Assembly (NCBI GenBank): GCA_026988585.1
Contig: JALSKY010000281.1
Span: 1-7,213, forward strand
Direction of reading: 5' to 3'
Length of the DNA: 7,213 nucleotides
Source of the DNA: Deltaproteobacteria bacterium
GTDB taxonomy: Bacteria; Desulfobacterota; Dissulfuribacteria; Dissulfuribacterales; QOAL01
Shown: one piece after another, positions 1 through 6,386 of the stretch
Numbering within the stretch: the first letter of the stretch is position 1
How the letters are laid out: every line of letters starts with the position of its first letter
The notes under the pieces: model-generated
What the model saw: the letters and a program-made list of their open reading frames with translations, nothing else
Told to the model about the DNA's origin: nothing
Database searches by the model: none
Made by a program: the position numbers and the translations under genes

Positions 1-390
1 AATGGCTGCACAGGCGTTCAGGGCTGAAATGCCAGGGATTACATCTGTTTCTACAGAGGTGTTGCGGGCCTTCTGCAACTCGAATACCAGCCCTGCCATG
101 GAATAGATACCAGGGTCTCCTCCGCAGACCAACGCTACATTTTTACCCTGTTCAGCCAGATCCAGGGCCTTTTTGCACCTGTCCACCTCCTGCATCATGG
201 ATGAACCAATGATTTCCTGATCCTCTCTGAACAGCGTCCTGATCTGCTCTATATATGTGCGATAACCTATTATAATGTCTGCCTGCTCTATCTCCTGCCT
301 TGCAGCAGGGGTCAGCAGCTCCAGGTCTCCCGGCCCTGTCCCCACCAGGGCGAGGCGTCCAGGGCTGCCGCTACTGTTACATCTCTCCAT
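1..390 (-). CDS. cbiH: Cobalt-factor III / precorrin-3B C17-methyltransferase CbiH (CobJ family), N-terminal 130 residues, 3' end beyond window
   Basis: CbiH transfers a methyl group from S-adenosylmethionine (SAM) to C17 of the tetrapyrrole and drives ring contraction, giving the delta-lactone cobalt-precorrin-4 that CbiG then opens. Reading from the ATG at 388-390 gives 130 codons with no stop before the window edge. Family motifs appear in order: the SAM loop LVGTGPGDLELLTP at residues 15-28, ADIIIGYRTY at 37-46, GGDPGIYSMAG at 90-100 and VIPGISALNACAA at 117-129. GYxxY and GDPGIYxMAG separate CbiH/CobJ from the sister methyltransferases CbiL and CbiF. The start is supported by a GGAG eight bases upstream and by the core beginning at about residue 13. 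It overlaps the end of cbiG by 79 bases in another frame. About half of a usual 240-residue protein is visible, so a C-terminal fusion cannot be excluded. Confidence 0.95.
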   Translation of the reverse strand, partial: MERCNSSGSPGRLALVGTGPGDLELLTPAARQEIEQADIIIGYRTYIEQIRTLFREDQEIIGSSMMQEVDRCKKALDLAEQGKNVALVCGGDPGIYSMAGLVFELQKARNTSVETDVIPGISALNACAAI

Positions 391-1379
391 ATCCTTTTCT
401 CCATAATCAGTTTTCCGCTGTTTGCTGCCAGGATTGCCGCTGGTTCACACACTGCAACTGCTCCAGTAGCCCGGAACACGGCATCAGATCTTTTGATACG
501 GGGCTCTCTGCCAGCAGCCTGATTAAGTTCATCAGCGGAAAAGAACTGTAACTCTATGTTGTGTCTCCTGCAGGTTGCAATGAGTCCAGGCTCATCACTC
601 TTTAGGTCGATGGAACCTGCACGAAACAGGGAGCCAATGGATATCCCTGCATCCAACAGGCCCTGCACGATAGCATCTTCAATCTGTTTCTCCTCAGTGC
701 CCCTGTTACAGCCTATGCCTATGGCTATTACAGGTGGATGAAGTATCAGGGTATCCTCAGAGTTGACGGTGTCATAACGGTTTTCATGGGTAATGATCAT
801 GTCTGCCTGTTCCACCCTGTTGCATTGCTGGATATCCGGCGGCAGGGGAGGGAGGGGCAGGCTGGAAAATATCCGGAGACTTCCACGCTCCACAAGACGC
901 ATCATGAGCCTGGTCAGTATCCCCCTTTGATGGTGGATTTTCAGGCCCAGCCCCTTCAGCCAGATATCTATGGCTGTTTTTCCTGCGACATCGGAAGCCG
1001 TGGTTATAACTGCCTGTCCACCTGTTATCCCTGCAATCCTGCGTGCCAGTTCGTTGGCCCCGCCCAGATGTCCAGACAGTATCGGGATAGCGAATTTCCC
1101 ATCCTGGCTTACCACTACCACTGCAGGATCTTTCCATTTGTCCTGGAGCAGGGGGGAGATGGAGCGTACCGCTATGCCCGTAGCCATGATACAGACAAGC
1201 CCGTCAAAGCCATTCCATGCCTGGCCCATGACAGCACGGATTCCAGGTTTTGCAGAGATGATTTCCACTCCGTTCAGGTTCCAGCCGGATTTTCCCAGCC
1301 CATGACGAATCTTGTCAGCCAGCTCCCTGGCCGCAGTTGTCAGGGGAATTATGGCGATTTTTTCAGGAAAGGTCTGCAT
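312..1379 (-). CDS. cbiG: Cobalt-precorrin-5A hydrolase CbiG
   Basis: CbiG opens the delta-lactone of cobalt-precorrin-5A and releases the extruded C20 carbon as acetaldehyde, giving cobalt-precorrin-5B. This step is specific to the anaerobic pathway. The protein has 355 residues, a normal length. The N-terminal domain carries CIMATGIAVRSISPLL (63-78), DPAVVVV (84-90) and the signature LSGHLGGANELA (101-112), then AVITTASD (123-130). A variable middle region follows at about 135-215, with a proline-rich stretch near 174-181. The C-terminal domain starts at IAIGIGCNRGT (218-228) and includes TGAVAVCEPAAILAA (305-319). In-frame TAA lies two codons before the ATG at 1379, so no earlier start exists; only weak AAGAG precedes it. 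The gap to cbiF is 43 bases. Residues after VTVAAA (334-339) match nothing I know in the family and lie over the beginning of cbiH. Confidence 0.95.
   Translation of the reverse strand: MQTFPEKIAIIPLTTAARELADKIRHGLGKSGWNLNGVEIISAKPGIRAVMGQAWNGFDGLVCIMATGIAVRSISPLLQDKWKDPAVVVVSQDGKFAIPILSGHLGGANELARRIAGITGGQAVITTASDVAGKTAIDIWLKGLGLKIHHQRGILTRLMMRLVERGSLRIFSSLPLPPLPPDIQQCNRVEQADMIITHENRYDTVNSEDTLILHPPVIAIGIGCNRGTEEKQIEDAIVQGLLDAGISIGSLFRAGSIDLKSDEPGLIATCRRHNIELQFFSADELNQAAGREPRIKRSDAVFRATGAVAVCEPAAILAANSGKLIMEKRIWRDVTVAAALDASPWWGQGRETWSC
399..402 (-). promoter_or_regulatory. Ribosome binding site of cbiH, inside cbiG
   Basis: On the minus strand GGAG ends eight bases before the ATG at 390. It lies within the cbiG reading frame, so cbiH would be started internally while ribosomes are still translating the last 26 codons of cbiG. 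This site decides the start of cbiH; without it, a start nearer the conserved LVGTGPGD core would have been expected. Confidence 0.6.
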
Positions 1380-1422
1380 CTCTTACACGGTTTCAGCTCG
1401 CAATCAGCTTTCATCCTGCCTG

Positions 1423-2250
1423 TTAAGTATCATCCGGATCTTTAATCTTGCTGTTTCCATCTGCCGATCTTGCGTTACGGAATTCATGGCTGAAATGTTT
1501 GTGGTAGAGCATGGATTCCCTGCCGCCTGTACCTGCCAGGGCCTTTCCCACCAGGATCATGGCGGTTTTTCTTATGTTGGCATCCCTGATTTTGTCAGCT
1601 ATATCTTGGATGGTCCCGGTTATCCGTTTCTCCTCAGGCCATGATGCCTTTTCCACTACGGCAACAGGGGTGTCCGGGGGATATCCACCTTTCAGGAGTT
1701 CCCTGCAGAGTTGGTCCATCATGGATACACTGAGAAAGATACACATAGTAGCCTGGTGGGCAGCCAGACCTGCCATATCCTCCCGGTCCGGTACTGGTGT
1801 GCGGCCTGCTATCCGGGTAAAAATCACTGTCTGAGTGACTTCCGGAACTGTTAGCTCAACCTGAAGTGCGGCTGCTGCAGCAAAGGCAGAAGTTACTCCT
1901 GGGATTATCCGGCAGGGGATGCCTCTCTTTTTCAGTCTGTGAATCTGTTCTCCTATTGCACCATAGATTGATGGATCTCCGGTGTGCAGTCTGGCAACCC
2001 TTTTCCCTCTTTGCCATGCAGCAGCCATGGTTTCAATAATGTTATCAAGATCCATTCCGGATGAATCATATATGGTGGCCTTCAGCCCCTTCAATATCTC
2101 AGGGTTGACAAGACTGCCGGCATAGATGATCAGATCTGCCTCTTCCATGAGTCTTTTCCCCTTCAGGGTGATGAGTTCAGGATCACCTGGTCCGGCACCT
2201 ATGAAATGGATCGGATTCCCTGCCAGCCTGTCTCTTTTATCTGGTGTCAT
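1423..2250 (-). CDS. cbiF: Cobalt-precorrin-4 C11-methyltransferase CbiF (CobM family)
   Basis: CbiF methylates C11 of cobalt-precorrin-4 with SAM, giving cobalt-precorrin-5A, the substrate of CbiG encoded next. The 275-residue protein is slightly longer than the usual 250-260. Visible motifs are the SAM loop HFIGAGPGDPELITLKG (15-31), LIIYAGSLV (40-48), HTGDPSIYGAIGEQ (89-102), RIIPGVTSAFAAAAAL (114-129), TRIAGRTPVP (145-154), EKASWPEE (200-207), LVGKAL (233-238) and a C-terminal LYHKHFSHEFR (248-258). IYAGSLV, TGDPSIYGA and the TR.RTP.P block are diagnostic of CbiF/CobM rather than CbiL or CbiH. The last 17 residues after FSHEFR are polar and look like a non-conserved tail. It starts 16 bases after the cbiL stop behind a purine-rich AGAAGAGGG tract. 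No alternative ATG, GTG or TTG precedes the core. Confidence 0.97.
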   Translation of the reverse strand: MTPDKRDRLAGNPIHFIGAGPGDPELITLKGKRLMEEADLIIYAGSLVNPEILKGLKATIYDSSGMDLDNIIETMAAAWQRGKRVARLHTGDPSIYGAIGEQIHRLKKRGIPCRIIPGVTSAFAAAAALQVELTVPEVTQTVIFTRIAGRTPVPDREDMAGLAAHQATMCIFLSVSMMDQLCRELLKGGYPPDTPVAVVEKASWPEEKRITGTIQDIADKIRDANIRKTAMILVGKALAGTGGRESMLYHKHFSHEFRNARSADGNSKIKDPDDT

Positions 2251-2266
2251 AACCCTCTTCTCTCAC

Positions 2267-3088
2267 TCAGCCTGTCTCAACCTTTTGGGCAGCAGAACCA
2301 GATTGCCCCTTAAGGATCTGGTCTATCGGGGATTTCCTGATGATTATTGTGGAAAAATAGTGCAGCTCCTTACCCTCGATCTCCGATAGATTGTTGAATA
2401 TCTGCTCCCCGGTAGTGCTGCACCTTTCCACCAGGACAGACTGCTCTATCAGGCCGGCCTCTCTTATCAGCCGGGTAATTCTATCCATGTGATTGTGGAC
2501 CTTCATCAGGACTACTGCATCATTGCATTCCAAAATATCCCTTAGTCTTCGGTCATCGAAGGCTGCAGGTACTACCGCAAGCAGGTCGTCCCCCAGGGCC
2601 AGGGGCTGTTCGATAATGGCAGAGCAGCTGCTCATGGCAGTGATGCCGGGAATGATCTCGGTCCTGATTCGCATCTCCATTTCGACAGCGGTTTTCCTGA
2701 CCATTGCCAGGAGATAGTAGGCAGTAGAATAGAGTGCCGGATCTCCAAGGGTGGGAAATGCCACGTTCTTCCCGGCACCGAGATGATGTAACACCCGTTC
2801 TGCAGCCTGCTTCCATGCCTTCATCACCTCTTTTGGTTTCTCCCCCTTCAGCCGGACATGCCTCATTGGAAAGTGGAGCTCCTCTACCGTTTTGGTAGAG
2901 ATATCCACGGCAGATGATACAATCCTGATGGCTGTACTCTCTCCTGAGCCCCTGGCCTTTGGCCCGAGTAGTACATGGGCCTCCTCCAGTCTCTCAACAG
3001 CCTTTACTGTCAGCAGTGTTGGATCTCCTGGGCCAACACCTACAAGGCTGAGAAGCGGGCTGTCATCTAATGAATTTTGCTGATCCAT
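2267..3088 (-). CDS. cbiL: Cobalt-factor II C20-methyltransferase CbiL (CobI family)
   Basis: CbiL methylates C20 of cobalt-sirohydrochlorin (cobalt-factor II), the first dedicated methylation of the corrin branch. It supplies the substrate for CbiH. The 273-residue product is longer than the usual 230-240, with about 12 extra residues before the core and a polar tail after about 255. Motifs seen are SLVGVGPGDPTLLTVKAVE (14-32), FPTLGDPALYSTAYYL (111-126), TEIIPGITAMSSCSA (143-157) and ERCSTTGEQIFNNL (221-234). The GDPALYST block and PGITAMSS.SA are typical of CbiL/CobI and distinguish it from CbiF (GDPSIYGA) and CbiH (GDPGIYxMA). Cobalt-factor II rather than metal-free precorrin-2 is the inferred substrate, because CbiD and CbiG lie in the same operon. 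The ATG at 3088 has AGGA four bases upstream. Confidence 0.95.
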   Translation of the reverse strand: MDQQNSLDDSPLLSLVGVGPGDPTLLTVKAVERLEEAHVLLGPKARGSGESTAIRIVSSAVDISTKTVEELHFPMRHVRLKGEKPKEVMKAWKQAAERVLHHLGAGKNVAFPTLGDPALYSTAYYLLAMVRKTAVEMEMRIRTEIIPGITAMSSCSAIIEQPLALGDDLLAVVPAAFDDRRLRDILECNDAVVLMKVHNHMDRITRLIREAGLIEQSVLVERCSTTGEQIFNNLSEIEGKELHYFSTIIIRKSPIDQILKGQSGSAAQKVETG

Positions 3089-3144
3089 ATCTTCCTGTAT
3101 CTTTTGACTGTTAAAGGTTGTTTCTCTCTATGGCGCAACGGTGT
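3089..3144 (-). other. Intergenic gap between cbiET and cbiL, longest non-coding stretch
   Basis: This 56-base gap is the largest break in the operon and is more A+T-rich than the genes around it. I see no convincing stem-loop or T-run that would stop transcription, and no strong promoter. Its downstream end carries the cbiL ribosome binding site. Because cbiET and cbiL are not overlapped or coupled here, cbiL is probably initiated independently on the same transcript. Confidence 0.5.
3093..3096 (-). promoter_or_regulatory. Ribosome binding site of cbiL
   Basis: AGGA on the minus strand lies four bases before the ATG at 3088 (the wider context reads ACAGGAAGAT before the start). The spacing is short but usable, and it supports independent initiation after the 56-base gap. 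Confidence 0.45.
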
Positions 3145-4413
3145 TCAACCCTTTTTGATCCCCTGTATCACGGTGATGGTATTCAGGGCCTGCCAATCGC
3201 CTTGGCCTATGGAGTCAGTTGGCCTTTCAGCATGGACCCTGGTTATATTCAGATGGAATCCTTCAGCCTCCAAGATGGCCGGGGCCTCTGAAGCGGTTTG
3301 TTTCAATATGGCATTGGCAACCATGATGCTGCCCCTGTCCATCTTCATGGCGCAATGTTTTATGATCTCCCTGAGGTTGCCGCCGCTTCCTCCTATAAAA
3401 ACCCTGTCCGGTTTTGGAAGCCCTGAAAGGGCATCAGGCGCAGTTCCATGGATGGGCAGAAGATTCAGAATTCCAAGTCTCCTGAGGTTCTCCTTTATTA
3501 CTTCAAGACGTTCCTGTCTCATCTCTATTGCAAAGGCCGCAAGATCATGCCAAAGCCTGGCTGCTTCTATGGCAATGGCCCCTGATCCTGCCCCAACATC
3601 CCATAACACCTGTCCCGGGGCCAGTTTCAACCTGTGAAGGGTTACCGCCCTGATCTCATCCTTGGTTATCATCCCGTTGATATGGGAGATGTCAGACTCA
3701 GTCAAACCGGTTCCCCTGGAGGCTATGAGTTCGGCCGGAACCTCCACCAATGTGATGTTCAGCGGGGAAAAGTCCATGGAAGCTGCCTGCTCCAGGGTGT
3801 AACAGCCGCTCCTTTCACCCGGGCACTCCATGTTTTCGGCTACATGGAGCCGGATCCCCTGGATTGCCTTGTGTGCATCTGCGGCATGAAGATGATGGAG
3901 CAGTGCCCTGGCCACAGCAGCAGGGGTGTTCTTTCCATCGGTAAATAGGAAGGTCATGGGGGTTGTAAGGAGTCTGAAGGGGAGAAGATCCATATCCCTG
4001 CCGTGAATACTGATGATCCTGGCCTGTTCCCAGCTCCTTTTGAATTTGGCACAGGCCATCTGTACTGCAGACAGGGCCGGATGAAAATGGAGCCGGTATG
4101 GAGGAAATTCCTTCAGAAGTCTGGTTCCGATACCGTAGAACAGGGGATCTCCGCTGGCCAGGATAGCTACAGGACCAGTTGCCCTTGCCTCCCGGACCCT
4201 GGAAATCATCTCGTTTACAGGCGTGATCGGGATCTGTTTGGGCAGGGTCTGGATGTTGCAGCTTTCTGCTGCTTTTTCCAGGGCCTGCCACAACCGGTCT
4301 GCAGCAGCTGCATGGGGGCAGGAGCAGATCATCTGCAGCTTTTCCGGTCTGATTGTGCACCCTGATATCCCGATAACCCTGATATCCCCTTTTTTATTTC
4401 CGGCGCTACTCAT
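3145..4413 (-). CDS. cbiET: Fused cobalt-precorrin-7 C5-methyltransferase / cobalt-precorrin-6B C15-methyltransferase (decarboxylating), CbiE-CbiT (CobL type)
   Basis: The CbiT half methylates C15 and decarboxylates the C12 acetate; the CbiE half methylates C5, giving cobalt-precorrin-8 for CbiC. The 422 residues fit a CobL-type fusion. CbiE spans about 10-225: ILASGDPLFYGIGTRLL (84-100), SAVQMACAKF (115-124), SIHGRD (135-140), FTDGKNTPAAVA (157-168) and FSPLNITLVEV (215-225). CbiT spans about 235-422: GMITKDEIRAVTLHRLKL (247-264), the Rossmann SAM motif LWDVGAGSGAIAIEAA (270-285), PDRVFIGGSGGNLREII (335-351) and MVANAIL (364-370). The usual GxGPG loop at the CbiE N-terminus is replaced by IRVIGISGCTIRPEKL (11-26), and the following GG.R.L motif is also unclear, although the later CbiE motifs are intact. 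The ATG at 4413 overlaps the cbiD stop as ATGA with only a weak ribosome site, so translation probably depends on coupling to cbiD. Confidence 0.95.
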   Translation of the reverse strand: MSSAGNKKGDIRVIGISGCTIRPEKLQMICSCPHAAAADRLWQALEKAAESCNIQTLPKQIPITPVNEMISRVREARATGPVAILASGDPLFYGIGTRLLKEFPPYRLHFHPALSAVQMACAKFKRSWEQARIISIHGRDMDLLPFRLLTTPMTFLFTDGKNTPAAVARALLHHLHAADAHKAIQGIRLHVAENMECPGERSGCYTLEQAASMDFSPLNITLVEVPAELIASRGTGLTESDISHINGMITKDEIRAVTLHRLKLAPGQVLWDVGAGSGAIAIEAARLWHDLAAFAIEMRQERLEVIKENLRRLGILNLLPIHGTAPDALSGLPKPDRVFIGGSGGNLREIIKHCAMKMDRGSIMVANAILKQTASEAPAILEAEGFHLNITRVHAERPTDSIGQGDWQALNTITVIQGIKKG

Positions 4414-5714
4414 TCAACCGTCTCGATAATCCCTCTGTTGCTGTGAACGAGATAGATGGTTACAGGGATGCCGGAAACCATTACGGCATACTCCCAGGCC
4501 ATCTCACAGACACGTCTGATGATATCGCTGCGTCCATGAGTCTGGAGAATCTCCAATATATGTCTCGCCGTGTTGGCGTTCTCCAGTTCCCTCCTCATTT
4601 GCCTGTCCATTCCTGCCTTTTCCAGCAGTTTCAAGGTGTTCTCTATATCTATAGCCCCATGCCGGACATGGGTCTGCGGGATCTTCATGGCTGCCTTTAC
4701 CATCTTGGCCCACATCATTGCCAGGTGAAGCCGGCTGAAACCGGTCTTTCCTGCACTCTTCAGGGTGTGCTCTATGTAATCCCCCATCATGATCATGGCA
4801 GGTTCCGGCAGTTTAAGCCGCTCCTGGACCACTCGTTCAGAGGTCCTGCCAGTAGAGAGGATTACCTCCTGGCATCCTGCCTCCCTTGCCACTCTCAGGC
4901 TAACATCTATTGTATCGGTCCATGCCCTGGCAGAGACAGGCCTGACGATGCCCGTTGAGCCAAGTATGGAGAGCCCGCCCACTATACCCAGCCGCCTGTT
5001 CAGTGTCTTGGAAGCCAGTTCCTTACCATTGGGTATGGAAACAGTTACTTCAATGGATTGGATGGGATATGGTGAAGTCATACCTCTCCCAGTGTCATCT
5101 TGCTGCATTGCTTCAATAATGGCTTCCCGGATCATTTTTCTCGGGCCAGGGTTGATGGCCGGTTCTCCTGGAGGTACGGCCAGTCCTGGTCGTGTAACAG
5201 TGCCAACCCCCTGGCCGGCACAGAAGGTGATTTCCGGCAGACTGGCTGAAGCAGGCCCATAGGATGTTGTGTCCGGCTCCCTGGAATTTGTAATGCGTAC
5301 CGTTGTGATGATTTCCGCCCCGTTGGTGACATCCGGATCATCCCCGGCATCTTTGATGACCGATGCATAGGCCTCTATTCCCTCCCTGGAAATGGCAGCC
5401 CGCTTTATCATGAACCTATGACGTGAGCCGTTTGGAAAGGGTATCTCTACGCTGTCCGGTGCCATGTCAGAGAGTATGCAGATCATGGCGGCCTTTGCAG
5501 CCGCCGCAGCACAGGCTCCGGTGGTATAGCCTGATCGAAGCCGATGTTTCCGCTCCTGTTTCAATCCGCTGCCAGCCGTGGTGCTGTAACAGGACCGGTT
5601 CTGTTTGCCGCTGCTGCCTCTTCTGGTGATATCTCCTGCTCCTTGCCTGTTGGAGGAATGGGTTAAAAAAGGCTGAATCCCATAGCTTTTGGCCCTATGT
5701 ACTGCATATCCCAT
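4410..5714 (-). CDS. cbiD: Cobalt-precorrin-5B C1-methyltransferase CbiD, with N-terminal extension
   Basis: CbiD methylates C1 of cobalt-precorrin-5B, giving cobalt-precorrin-6A. It marks the anaerobic, cobalt-early pathway. Family motifs are LRSGYTTGACAAAAAKAA (59-76), IKDAGDDPDVTNGAEI (120-135), GQGVGTVTRPGLAVPPGEP (167-185), INPGPRKMI (187-195), SIPNGKELASKTLNRRLG (226-243), the glycine-rich GGLSILGSTGIVRPVS (246-261), a GDY (311-313) and HLAMMWAKMVK (330-340). The family usually begins within a few residues of LRsGYTTG and runs to about 360-380 residues. This product has 434 because about 57 residues precede the core. They are basic, rich in Ser, Gly and Arg, and resemble nothing I know. 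The ATG at 5714 is favoured by AGGAG seven bases upstream and only three bases separating it from the cbiC stop. The only other start codon in the extension is TTG at 5562-5564, with a poor ribosome site. The stop overlaps the cbiET start. Confidence 0.95.
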   Translation of the reverse strand: MGYAVHRAKSYGIQPFLTHSSNRQGAGDITRRGSSGKQNRSCYSTTAGSGLKQERKHRLRSGYTTGACAAAAAKAAMICILSDMAPDSVEIPFPNGSRHRFMIKRAAISREGIEAYASVIKDAGDDPDVTNGAEIITTVRITNSREPDTTSYGPASASLPEITFCAGQGVGTVTRPGLAVPPGEPAINPGPRKMIREAIIEAMQQDDTGRGMTSPYPIQSIEVTVSIPNGKELASKTLNRRLGIVGGLSILGSTGIVRPVSARAWTDTIDVSLRVAREAGCQEVILSTGRTSERVVQERLKLPEPAMIMMGDYIEHTLKSAGKTGFSRLHLAMMWAKMVKAAMKIPQTHVRHGAIDIENTLKLLEKAGMDRQMRRELENANTARHILEILQTHGRSDIIRRVCEMAWEYAVMVSGIPVTIYLVHSNRGIIETVE

Positions 5715-5717
5715 GAA

Positions 5718-6374
5718 TCAGCTCCTGATGTCAGCAAGCCTCAACAGGGCATTGATTGCAGCCACTGCCATGGGTGTCCCTCCCTTTCTGCCCTGCACCG
5801 TTATGTAAGGGATGTCTGGAAGCTCCTGCTGGAGATACTCCTTTGACTCTGCTGCATTTACAAACCCTACAGGTACTCCGATGATAAGGTCCGGCCTGAA
5901 TTCTCCTGCTTTCACCATGCTTACCAGGCGAATCAGGGCGGTGGGCGCATTGCCAATGGCAACGATCCCGGGGTTGTCCCTTCTCGCCGATACAATCATG
6001 GCAGCCTCAGCCCTGGTGATCCCCTCTGCAGCAGCCATGTCTGCAACCTCCGAATCACCTATCCTGCACACTGCTGATGAACCAAATCTGTTCAACAGCC
6101 TTTTGGTGATCCCCTGGAGTGCCATGTTGACATCCACCACTATCTTTTTGCCTGCCCTGATGGCATCTATCCCTGCATCCACGGCGTCATCTCCAGATGC
6201 AGGATTGAATTTTATGATACTGGCTATCTCCATGTCACCCGCTGCATGGATCATCCTCCTGGCCACTGCCAACTGTTTTTCAGAAAAGTCGTGTGGCCCC
6301 AGCTCTTTTTGGATTATCCTGAAACTCTCCTCTTCTATCCTTTCTGGCGGTATCTTTCTGAACTCAACGCCCAT
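5718..6374 (-). CDS. cbiC: Cobalt-precorrin-8 methylmutase CbiC (CobH family)
   Basis: CbiC moves the methyl group from C11 to C12 of cobalt-precorrin-8, giving cobyrinate, the substrate of CbiA. The 218 residues match the family's 200-220. Visible motifs are ERIEEESFRII (11-21), VARRMIHAAGD (38-48, His43 corresponding to the catalytic histidine known in CobH), IVVDVNMALQGI (78-89), IVAIGNAPTALIRL (137-150), IIGVPVGFVNAAESKEYL (164-181) and YITVQGRKGGTPMAVAAINA (190-209). The ATG at 6374 was chosen because AGGAG lies seven bases upstream and the family core starts a few residues later. An upstream in-frame ATG at 6389 forms an ATGA overlap with the cbiA stop and has AGGAG only three bases away; starting there would add five residues. 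A third in-frame ATG at 6404 would add ten. It sits 11 bases after cbiA. Confidence 0.96.
   Translation of the reverse strand: MGVEFRKIPPERIEEESFRIIQKELGPHDFSEKQLAVARRMIHAAGDMEIASIIKFNPASGDDAVDAGIDAIRAGKKIVVDVNMALQGITKRLLNRFGSSAVCRIGDSEVADMAAAEGITRAEAAMIVSARRDNPGIVAIGNAPTALIRLVSMVKAGEFRPDLIIGVPVGFVNAAESKEYLQQELPDIPYITVQGRKGGTPMAVAAINALLRLADIRS
5722..5726 (-). promoter_or_regulatory. Ribosome binding site of cbiD, inside the cbiC 3' end
   Basis: AGGAG on the minus strand ends seven bases before the ATG at 5714 and lies in the last codons of cbiC. It is the main argument that the extended CbiD start is the real one, since the shorter form from TTG at 5564 has no comparable site. Confidence 0.65.
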
Positions 6375-6381
6375 ATCTCTT

Positions 6382-6386
6382 CTCCT
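6382..6386 (-). promoter_or_regulatory. Ribosome binding site favouring the 6374 start of cbiC
   Basis: AGGAG on the minus strand shares its first base with the last base of the cbiA stop codon (TGA at 6386-6388) and lies seven bases before the ATG at 6374. A second AGGAG at 6393-6397 is only three bases from the alternative ATG at 6389. The tandem arrangement leaves two plausible starts; the one at 6374 has the better spacing. Confidence 0.55.

Noticed and set aside
312..440. Programmed -1 frameshift joining CbiG to CbiH
   Set aside because: The frames are related by -1 and overlap, but I find no X XXY YYZ heptamer in the cbiG frame and no clear downstream stem-loop. A good ribosome site before the cbiH ATG explains expression.
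738..1445. Open frame of 235 codons on the plus strand opposite cbiG
   Set aside because: The product has no family resemblance and lies entirely across cbiG and the cbiF-cbiG gap, while the minus strand encodes a complete CbiG with all its motifs.
3110..3138. Possible internal promoter in the cbiET-cbiL gap (TTGCGC, 17 bases, TTTAAC on the minus strand)
   Set aside because: The -35 match is only three of six and the -10 four of six. A match this weak is expected by chance, and nothing else supports a separate transcript.
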